Below are positions 1 through 6,201 of a DNA stretch of 8,169 bases, piece after piece (within the stretch, counting starts at the first letter, position 1; each line of letters opens with the position of its first letter). The notes under the pieces are model-generated. The model searched no databases, was not told where the DNA came from, and saw only the letters and a list, made by a program, of their open reading frames with translations. The stretch is from Candidatus Limnocylindria bacterium (lineage in GTDB: Bacteria > Chloroflexota > Limnocylindria > QHBO01), in assembly GCA_030146365.1 (NCBI GenBank), contig JASLBU010000082.1:1-8169 (forward strand). The letters run 5' to 3'. A program made the position numbers and the translations under genes.

Positions 1-1
1 G

Positions 2-2017
2 AAGACGAGCCTCGCCGAGGCGATGCTGTTCGACGCCGGCGCCATCTCACGGCTGGGCACCGTCGAGGCGGGTACGACGACCCTCGACTGGGACCCCGAC
101 GAGCACAGGCGCAACCAGAGCATCAACCTCGCCATCGGCTCGGTGGAGGTCGACGGGGTGCGGATCACCATCGTCGACACGCCGGGCTACGCTGACTTCC
201 AGGCGGACGTCGTCGAGGCGCTGGCCGCCGTTGACGCGGCGATCGTTGTGGTGGATGCGTCGGCTGGCGTGGAGGTCGGCACGCAGCAGGTCTGGAGGCT
301 CGCGGACGAGCGCAACCTGCCGCGGATGGTCTTCATCAACAAGATGGACCGGGAGAACGCGAATTACGACGCGACGCTGGAACAGCTGAAGGCCCGCTTC
401 GGTCCGAAGATCGCGCCGGTATACCTGCCGATCGGCGCGGCTGATTCCTTCCGCGGTTACGTCGACGTGATCGAGGAGCACGCCAACGTCTACGAGGACG
501 GCAAGGCGCACGAGGCGCCAATCCCGCCCGAGCTCGAGGGGATCGAGCACACGCGCCGGGACGCGCTCGTGGAGGCTGCCGCGGAGGCGAGCGACGAGCT
601 CATGGAGAAGTACCTCGAAGGCCAGGCGTTCAGCGACGCCGAGATCGAGGCCGCGCTGCACAAGGGCACCCGCGAGGGCTCCGTGGTGCCGGTCTTCGTC
701 GGATCGGCGACGAAGAACATCGGGGTGCGGGAGCTGCTGACCATGATCGTCAAGCACGTGCCCTCGCCGGCCGAGGCCGGCTCGCGCTCCTCCGCGGATG
801 GCGCCTCGATCGAGCCCGATCCGGCCGCTCCATTCGTCGCCCAGGTGTTCAAGGCAAGCGCGGACCCGTTCGTCGGGCGGCTGACCTACTTCCGCGTCAT
901 CTCCGGGAGCCTGGCGGGGCAGGGGCACGTCTTCAACGCCACGCGCGGCGAGGAGGAGCGGGTCGGGAACCTGCTCTCCGTGCACGGCAAGGAGACCGAG
1001 AACCTGCCGAAGGTCGGCCCGGGCGATATCGCCGCCGTGGCTAAGCTCACCTCGACGCACGCGGGCGACACGCTCGTGGCCGATCGCGCCCATGCCCTGA
1101 AGCTGCGTCCGCTCGAGTTCCCGGCCCCGTCTCTGCAGGTTGCGATCGAGCCGGAGTCCAAGGCGGATCTCGACAAGCTCGGCCCGGCCCTGCATCGGCT
1201 CGAGGAAGAGGAGCCGTGCGTCCGCATCCACCGGGAGGAGGCGACCGGCGAGACGATCCTGACGGCCATGGGCGACGCCCACGTCGACGTGATCGTCGAC
1301 CGGTTGAAGCGCAAGTTCGGCGCGTCGGTGAGAACCGCCACGCCCCGCGTCCCGTATCGCGAGACGATCCGCCAGCCGGCCCGCATCGACCACCGCTACA
1401 AGCGACAGACCGGCGGCCACGGCCAGTTCGGCCACGTGGTGATCGAGTTCGCGCCGGCCGAGATGGGCAGCGGCTTCCAGTTCGGCGACCGGATCGTGGG
1501 TGGCGTGGTCCCCAAGCAGTACATCCCGGCCGTGGAGAAGGGCCTCCGCGAGGCGATGTCGGAGGGGGTGCTGGCGGGCTATCCGGTGGTGGACCTGCAG
1601 GCCACGCTGGTGGACGGCTCGTACCACACCGTCGACAGCTCCGAGATGGCGTTCAAGGTTGCGGCCAGCCAGGCGTTGAAGAAGGCGTTCGAGGCGGCGT
1701 CACCCGCGCTGCTCGAACCGATCCTCGAGGTGGACATCGTCGTCCCGGACGAATACATGGGCGACGTGATGGGCCAGATCACGTCAAAACGCGGTCACGT
1801 GCTGGGCATGGACTCGATCGACGGCATGCAGCATCTCAAGGCGCAGGTCCCCCAGGCCGAGATGTTCCACTACGCCACGGAGCTTCGCTCGATCACGCAG
1901 GGCCGCGGACGGTTCAGCTGGACGCTCGATCATTACGCGGAGGTCCCGCACAACATCGCCGACCGTGTGGTCGCCGATGCGGCAGCCAACGGGCATGGTG
2001 CCGAGCGCAGCCACTGA
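2..2017 (+). CDS. EF-G-like translational GTPase (EF-G2 type), 5' partial
   Basis: Partial gene. The reading frame is open to the left edge and begins K-T-S-L-A-E-A-M-L, the end of a P-loop GxxxxGKT/S, so roughly 20 N-terminal residues are missing; the ATG at 23 is internal. Numbering from that Met: switch I RRNQSI at 29-34, G3 DTPG at 52-55, G4 NKMD at 106-109, G5 VGSA at 226-229, domain II from about 270, domain III about 370-440, domain IV opening with the QTGGHGQFG motif near 462 and carrying the tip loop YHTVDSSE (His535), and domain V from about 565. The total matches the usual near-700-residue EF-G length. The family is a ribosome-binding cytoplasmic GTPase. Canonical EF-G has RGITI in switch I and DTPGH in switch II; this protein has RNQSI and DTPGY, which points to the EF-G2/FusA2-like paralogue rather than the main translocase. 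Convergent with tyrS. Family assignment is secure; the cellular role is not. Confidence 0.93.
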   Translation, partial: KTSLAEAMLFDAGAISRLGTVEAGTTTLDWDPDEHRRNQSINLAIGSVEVDGVRITIVDTPGYADFQADVVEALAAVDAAIVVVDASAGVEVGTQQVWRLADERNLPRMVFINKMDRENANYDATLEQLKARFGPKIAPVYLPIGAADSFRGYVDVIEEHANVYEDGKAHEAPIPPELEGIEHTRRDALVEAAAEASDELMEKYLEGQAFSDAEIEAALHKGTREGSVVPVFVGSATKNIGVRELLTMIVKHVPSPAEAGSRSSADGASIEPDPAAPFVAQVFKASADPFVGRLTYFRVISGSLAGQGHVFNATRGEEERVGNLLSVHGKETENLPKVGPGDIAAVAKLTSTHAGDTLVADRAHALKLRPLEFPAPSLQVAIEPESKADLDKLGPALHRLEEEEPCVRIHREEATGETILTAMGDAHVDVIVDRLKRKFGASVRTATPRVPYRETIRQPARIDHRYKRQTGGHGQFGHVVIEFAPAEMGSGFQFGDRIVGGVVPKQYIPAVEKGLREAMSEGVLAGYPVVDLQATLVDGSYHTVDSSEMAFKVAASQALKKAFEAASPALLEPILEVDIVVPDEYMGDVMGQITSKRGHVLGMDSIDGMQHLKAQVPQAEMFHYATELRSITQGRGRFSWTLDHYAEVPHNIADRVVADAAANGHGAERSH

Positions 2018-2077
2018 GGGACTCGGAACGGCGCCCGCCGGCATGCCGCCGCGCCTCGCGCAGGGAGGGTGTCGCGG
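2018..2077. other. Convergent gap between the EF-G-like gene and tyrS
   Basis: A 60-bp gap between two converging stop codons. It contains a perfect 10-bp palindrome, CGGCATGCCG at 2039-2048, flanked by GGCGC (2030-2034) and its complement GCGCC (2051-2055), so some GC-rich folding is possible. There is no run of T on either strand, so a standard intrinsic terminator is not supported. A factor-dependent or shared bidirectional stop is possible but unproven. Confidence 0.4.
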
Positions 2078-3367
2078 TCAGCGTTCCATCTCGGCGACCG
2101 CCAGGTTCCGCTTGCCGCGCCGCAGCAGAAGCCAGCGCCCCGCCAGCAGGTCCTCGGGACTCGGGACCGCGGCCGGGTCCGCGACGCGCACGTTGTTCAC
2201 GTAGGCGCCACCTTCGGCGAGCACGCGACGGGCGGCGCCGCGGCTCTGGGAGAGTCCCGAGGCGACCAGAAGCTCGAGGACCGACGGCAGGCCATTCCCG
2301 GCCCCCATCGATGCGCGTGGGAGATCGGCGAACGCCGCCGACAGCGTCTGCTCGTCCAGGGCCCGGAGCTCGCCGCGGCCGAACAGCGCCTCTGACGCGC
2401 CCGCCGCGGAGGCCGCGGCGTCTCGGCCGTGGACCAGCGCGGTCACCTCGACGGCGAGCGCCCGCTGCGCCTCTCGGGCCTCGGGTCGCTCGGCGAGTGC
2501 CGACTCGAGGTGGGTGATCTCGTCCACCGGCCGGAAGCTGAAGACGCGCAGATACGTGCCCGCCACAGAGTCGTCGACGTTCAGGAACCACTGGTAGAAG
2601 GCGAACGGCGAGGTCAGCGCCGGGTCCAGCCACAGCGTCGAGCCCTCGCTCTTGCCGAACTTCTGGCCGTCGGGCCGGGTGATGAGCGGCGTCGCGAGCG
2701 CGTGCACGCTCGCGCCTTCCACGCGGCGGACCAGGTCCACGCCCGCGGTGAGATTCCCCCACTGGTCGCTCCCCCCCAGCTGCAGCGTGCACCCATGGCG
2801 CCGGTACAGCTCCAGGAAGTCGACGGCCTGCATGACCTGGTAGCTGAACTCGGTGTAGCTGATGCCCCCGGCCTCGAGCCGAGCGCTGACCGACTCTTTC
2901 GCGAGCATCCGGCTCACGCTGAAGTGCTTGCCGACGTCACGCAGCCAGTCGATGGCCGACATGCTGGCCGTCCAGTCGAGGTTGTTGACGATGATGGCAC
3001 CGTTCGGCCCATCGAACTCCAGATACCGCTCGACCTGCGACCTGATGCGGTCGACCCACGACGCGATCACATCGGGGTCGTTCAGCGTTCGCTCCGTGGT
3101 GCGGCCGCTGGGGTCGCCTACCAGGCCCGTCGCCCCGCCCACAAGGCCGACCGGACGATGACCGGCGTGCTGCAGCCGTCGCATCGTCACGAGGAGCACG
3201 AGGTTGCCGAAGTGCAGGCTCGGCGCCGTGGGGTCGAAGCCGCCGTAGAAGGTGACCGGGTCGGCGGTCATCGCCGCGCGGAGCGCCTCGAGATCCGTGT
3301 GGTCGGCGATCATCCCCCGGGTCTCAAGGTCATCGAGCACGGCGGTTCGCGCAGCTGCGGCGTCCAT
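2078..3367 (-). CDS. tyrS: Tyrosyl-tRNA synthetase
   Basis: Cytoplasmic class I aminoacyl-tRNA synthetase that charges tRNA-Tyr with tyrosine using ATP. The 429-residue product is close to the usual bacterial length of about 420. Visible landmarks: YGGFDPTAPSLHFGN at 41-55 with the HIGH-type signature as HFGN (52-55); VGGATGLVGDPSGR at 76-89; the tyrosine-pocket segment YTEFSYQVMQAVDFLELY at 171-188; GGSDQWGN at 198-205; the KMSKS-type loop as KFGKS at 236-240, similar to the KFGKT form of the E. coli-type enzyme; and a C-terminal S4-like RNA-binding domain from about 360, including SRGAARRVLAEGGAYVNN. The ATG at 3367 is preferred over upstream in-frame starts because the protein begins normally there and a TATACT box lies 9 nt upstream; an upstream start would overlap the divergent PBP gene. 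No Shine-Dalgarno sequence is visible. Nothing suggests that it is broken. Confidence 0.96.
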   Translation of the reverse strand: MDAAAARTAVLDDLETRGMIADHTDLEALRAAMTADPVTFYGGFDPTAPSLHFGNLVLLVTMRRLQHAGHRPVGLVGGATGLVGDPSGRTTERTLNDPDVIASWVDRIRSQVERYLEFDGPNGAIIVNNLDWTASMSAIDWLRDVGKHFSVSRMLAKESVSARLEAGGISYTEFSYQVMQAVDFLELYRRHGCTLQLGGSDQWGNLTAGVDLVRRVEGASVHALATPLITRPDGQKFGKSEGSTLWLDPALTSPFAFYQWFLNVDDSVAGTYLRVFSFRPVDEITHLESALAERPEAREAQRALAVEVTALVHGRDAAASAAGASEALFGRGELRALDEQTLSAAFADLPRASMGAGNGLPSVLELLVASGLSQSRGAARRVLAEGGAYVNNVRVADPAAVPSPEDLLAGRWLLLRRGKRNLAVAEMER

Positions 3368-3376
3368 GGGGCACCG

Positions 3377-3382
3377 AGTATA
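3377..3382 (-). promoter_or_regulatory. Candidate -10 box for tyrS (possibly leaderless)
   Basis: On the minus strand these bases read TATACT, one mismatch from TATAAT. Nine bases (CGGTGCCCC) separate the box from the tyrS ATG, so transcription would start at or within a few bases of the start codon. No purine-rich ribosome binding site is present, which fits a leaderless mRNA. I see no convincing -35 hexamer at 16-18 bp spacing. Inferred from position and motif only. Confidence 0.5.
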
Positions 3383-3397
3383 CGCATCGAACATCCG

Positions 3398-3406
3398 TGC
3401 TACGCT
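3398..3406 (+). promoter_or_regulatory. Candidate extended -10 box for the PBP gene (possibly leaderless)
   Basis: The sequence TGCTACGCT fits the extended -10 pattern TGn-TAnnnT. Eight bases (CCGCCGCG) separate it from the ATG at 3415, and no Shine-Dalgarno sequence is present, so transcription could begin at or very near the start codon. The site is also why the ATG at 3415 is preferred to the GTG at 3397, which would lie upstream of the transcript start. No clear -35 element is visible. Confidence 0.4.
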
Positions 3407-3414
3407 CCGCCGCG

Positions 3415-6201
3415 ATGACCCGACGACCCCCGCCGCCACGCGGTCGGGGCGCACCGCGGGCCGCGGGCCGGGGGGCTCCCGACCGCCGCCGGCCCGGTTC
3501 GACGGCGCTCCCCCGCATCATCCTCGGCATCTTCGGCTTGCTGGCGGTGGCCCTGTTCGCGTTCCTCGTCAACGTGTATGCCTCCTTCACCAGCGGCCTG
3601 CCCGACGTCGCGAACATCGAGAACTTCAACCTCAACCAGGGATCCACGGTGCTGTCGGCCGACGGCACTGAGCTGGCGACCTTCGCGATCGAGGACCGGC
3701 GCGAGATCGACTTCGACGAGATCCCCCAGGTCATGATCGACGCGCAGGTCGCGGCCGAGGACCAGACGTTCTGGACCAACCCCTGCGTCGACTTCCGGAG
3801 CATCGTGCGAGCCGTGCTGCAGAACTTCCAGGCCGGTCAGACCGTCTCGGGAGCCTCGACGATCTGTCAGCAGCTCGTTCGCATGCGCCTGTTCGACGCC
3901 GAGCTGATGGCCGATCCCACACGACAGGTGGAGCGCAAGATCAAGGAGGCGATCCTGGCGCTGCGGCTGGACGACCGCTACCCGGGAGAAGAGGGGAAGC
4001 GGCGCATCCTCGAGATGTACCTGAACCAGGTGTATTACGGGAACAACGCCTACGGGATCTGGGCTGCGGCCAACGCCTATTACGGCAAGGACCTCACGTC
4101 GGACGCGCCGGAGGACCAGCTCACGGTCAGCGAGGCAGCCATGATCGCCGGCCTGGTGCGCGCTCCGTCCCGCCTGGATCCGGCGCCGGAGGCGGTGCCC
4201 GAGGAACGCGGGGGCCAGGAGGTATACGTCGTCCCGCCGGACTCGCAGGCGATCACCGTTCGAAACTTCGTGCTGGACCAGATGCTGGAGAGCGACCTCA
4301 TCACGCGGCAGGAGTACGACGCCGCGACCGCCGAGGAGGTCGTCCTCGCTCCGCCGAGGAGCAGTCAGTACCGCGCCCCGCACTTCGTCTACGCCGTCCG
4401 GCGGGAGGCGAACGAGCTGCTGGAAGGCGAGGACCTGCTGGACACGGGCGGGCTGCGGATCATCACGACGCTCGACTACGAGGGGTACCAGGTCATCGCG
4501 GAGAAGTGGGCCGCGGTCGCCTACGACATGGACCGCATGACGGACGAGGAGCTGGCCGCGAAGTACGGGGAGTCGGCCCTCGCCTGGATCAGTCAGCTGC
4601 AGGGCCGCAACATCAACAACGACGCGCTGGTGACGGTCAACTACCGGACCGGGGCGGTGCTGGCCTACGTCGGCAGCGCGAACTTCTACGGTGCTTCGAC
4701 GCCCGAGCACCAGCCGAACTATGACGTGATCGGCCAGGCGTACCGGCAATCCGGCTCGGCGTTCAAGCCGATCACCTACGCCGCCGGCTTCGAGAGCGGC
4801 ACGATCACGCCCGCGACGATGTTCATGGACGTGGAGGGTGAGATCGTCGACGGGTACAGCGTGCCCAACGCCGATAATCGCGAGCGCGGCCCGGTCCGCG
4901 TGCGTGATGCGCTGAAGTACTCGCTCAATATTCCGGTCGCCAAGGCGCAGCAGCTCATCGGCACCGAGAATGTGGTGAGCCTCGCCGAGCGGCTGGGGCT
5001 GGAGTGGGATCCCCGGCAGGCACAGGCGGTCGCCGTGCCCTCGCTGACCCTGGGCACGATCGGGGTTCACATGCTGGACCTGGCCGGTGCGTACGGCGCG
5101 ATCGCCAACCACGGGGAGTTCGTGCCGCCGTACCTGATCGAGCGCATCGAGGACAGTGACGGGAACGTGATCTACGAGCATGCCACCGACGCCCCCGACC
5201 CCCAGCGGATCCTGTCGGCCGCCTCTGCTCACCTCGTGACCGACATCCTGGCCGACAACACCGATCCGGCCGCCAATCCCCTCTGGGGTCCCAGGTTCCA
5301 GCTCCAGACAGAGGACGGCACCCGTCGCGCCGCCACATTGAAGACCGGCACGACGAACGACTTCCGAGACCTGCAGGCGATGGGATACCTGGCACCCAAC
5401 ATGGACGACCCTGATGACCCCACGGGCGCGATCGTCACGGGAGTGTGGGTCGGCAACAGCGACTTTTCGGCGATCCAGGACGTTTTCGCCGCCGACGGCC
5501 CCACGTTCATCTGGCACGACTACATGGCGGAGGTCGCCGCCCGCAACGAGCTGCCGGTCCGCGATTTCGGCCGTCCCGAGGGCGTCACGGAGCTGACCGT
5601 GGACGCCATCAGCGGCATGCTGCCCGGAGACCACACGTCCACCACGGCCACCGAGATCTTCCGCAGCGACCGTGTTCCGACCGAGCCGGACACCGCCCAC
5701 CGCGAGCTGGCCATCGAGGCGCTGACGGGCAAGGTCTGGCAGGAGGGCTGCGGCGACTTCGAGGCCGCCGAGCCGTCCGGTTCGCCCGACCCGTCAGGCG
5801 AGGCGCCACGGCCGACCGCGCGGGAACGGGTGTACCTCGATCTGGCAGGCTGGGAGGAGGATCGCGCAACCTGGGAGGCCGCCAACCTCGCGTGGATCGA
5901 GGAGTGGTCCGGCCGGGAGCAGGAGCTGAACGGGAGCGTGCGGGTCCCCTACCCCGGGCCGATCGACGCGCCACTGGCCCCCACGCAGGACTGCACGCCA
6001 GGCGAGGTGCCGACCTCCACGCCGTCGCCGTCGCCCACGCCGACGCCGTCTCCGACGCCGACTCCTTCGCCGACGCCATCCCCGACGGCGACGCCGACGC
6101 CGACGCCCGTTCCCATCCCGACGGTGGTGCCGACCGCAATTCCGACGCTGCCCCCGCTCAGCCCCGCGCCGACGCCCGCGCCCTCGGGAACGGCGCCCTA
6201 G
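3415..6201 (+). CDS. Class A penicillin-binding protein (GT51 glycosyltransferase plus transpeptidase)
   Basis: Bifunctional peptidoglycan synthase of the PBP1a type that polymerises lipid II and cross-links the stem peptides. With ATG at 3415 it is 928 residues; an alternative GTG at 3397 adds six. Order: basic Pro/Arg-rich cytoplasmic tail 1-32; one membrane anchor about 34-57; GT51 domain about 75-250 with motif 1 EDQTFWTNPCVD (catalytic Glu115), motif 2 GASTICQQL (146-154), motif 3 ERKIKE (second Glu178), motif 4 ILEMYLNQVYYG, then SEAAMIAGLVRAP; transpeptidase domain about 400-710 with SAFK (nucleophile Ser448, Lys451), SLN (503-505) and KTG (643-645). A roughly 140-residue C-terminal extension follows, ending in a Thr/Ser-Pro tail. 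All core catalytic residues are present, but motif 1 has Asn and Cys where His and Gly are usual. Only four cysteines occur (124, 151, 779, 860), all predicted outside the membrane. Divergent from tyrS and convergent with mutS2. Confidence 0.95.
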   Translation: MTRRPPPPRGRGAPRAAGRGAPDRRRPGSTALPRIILGIFGLLAVALFAFLVNVYASFTSGLPDVANIENFNLNQGSTVLSADGTELATFAIEDRREIDFDEIPQVMIDAQVAAEDQTFWTNPCVDFRSIVRAVLQNFQAGQTVSGASTICQQLVRMRLFDAELMADPTRQVERKIKEAILALRLDDRYPGEEGKRRILEMYLNQVYYGNNAYGIWAAANAYYGKDLTSDAPEDQLTVSEAAMIAGLVRAPSRLDPAPEAVPEERGGQEVYVVPPDSQAITVRNFVLDQMLESDLITRQEYDAATAEEVVLAPPRSSQYRAPHFVYAVRREANELLEGEDLLDTGGLRIITTLDYEGYQVIAEKWAAVAYDMDRMTDEELAAKYGESALAWISQLQGRNINNDALVTVNYRTGAVLAYVGSANFYGASTPEHQPNYDVIGQAYRQSGSAFKPITYAAGFESGTITPATMFMDVEGEIVDGYSVPNADNRERGPVRVRDALKYSLNIPVAKAQQLIGTENVVSLAERLGLEWDPRQAQAVAVPSLTLGTIGVHMLDLAGAYGAIANHGEFVPPYLIERIEDSDGNVIYEHATDAPDPQRILSAASAHLVTDILADNTDPAANPLWGPRFQLQTEDGTRRAATLKTGTTNDFRDLQAMGYLAPNMDDPDDPTGAIVTGVWVGNSDFSAIQDVFAADGPTFIWHDYMAEVAARNELPVRDFGRPEGVTELTVDAISGMLPGDHTSTTATEIFRSDRVPTEPDTAHRELAIEALTGKVWQEGCGDFEAAEPSGSPDPSGEAPRPTARERVYLDLAGWEEDRATWEAANLAWIEEWSGREQELNGSVRVPYPGPIDAPLAPTQDCTPGEVPTSTPSPSPTPTPSPTPTPSPTPSPTATPTPTPVPIPTVVPTAIPTLPPLSPAPTPAPSGTAP
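6019..6108 (+). repeat. Thr/Ser-Pro low-complexity tract inside the PBP C-terminus
   Basis: Thirty consecutive codons alternate Thr or Ser with Pro almost without a break (one Thr-Ala step), built from near-repeats of ACGCCG and TCGCCG. The encoded tail continues as a looser Pro-rich stretch to the stop. Such a tract would be extended and unstructured and sits on the extracytoplasmic side. It could act as a wall-spanning spacer or a glycosylation target; that role is inferred. The DNA repeat could also vary in copy number by slippage. Confidence 0.85.

Noticed and set aside
47..1627. Long minus-strand open frame of 526 codons opposite the EF-G-like gene
   Set aside because: It lies wholly antisense to a gene with clear GTPase motifs, its translation is rich in Arg, His, Asp, Val and Leu without any recognisable motif, and such open antisense frames are expected in GC-rich coding DNA.
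2030..2055. GC-rich nested inverted repeats as an intrinsic terminator for the EF-G-like gene and tyrS
   Set aside because: The stems are short, the central palindrome leaves no proper loop, and neither strand has a T run after it.
1216..2517. Plus-strand frame of 433 codons spanning the end of the EF-G-like gene and the end of tyrS
   Set aside because: The product is mostly Arg, Gly, Pro and Ala, crosses two real genes in the wrong frame or strand, and shows no motif.
3397..3417. GTG at 3397 as the PBP start
   Set aside because: It adds only MLRSAA ahead of the ATG, has no ribosome binding site, and would lie upstream of the likely transcript start given the -10-like box at 3398-3406. It cannot be fully excluded, since TATACG at 3379-3384 could serve as an alternative -10.
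3400..5700. Long minus-strand open frame of 766 codons opposite the PBP gene
   Set aside because: It is antisense to the GT51 and transpeptidase domains and its translation is a Val/Arg/Gly/Asp-rich shadow with no domain. Its length comes from the codon bias of the real gene.
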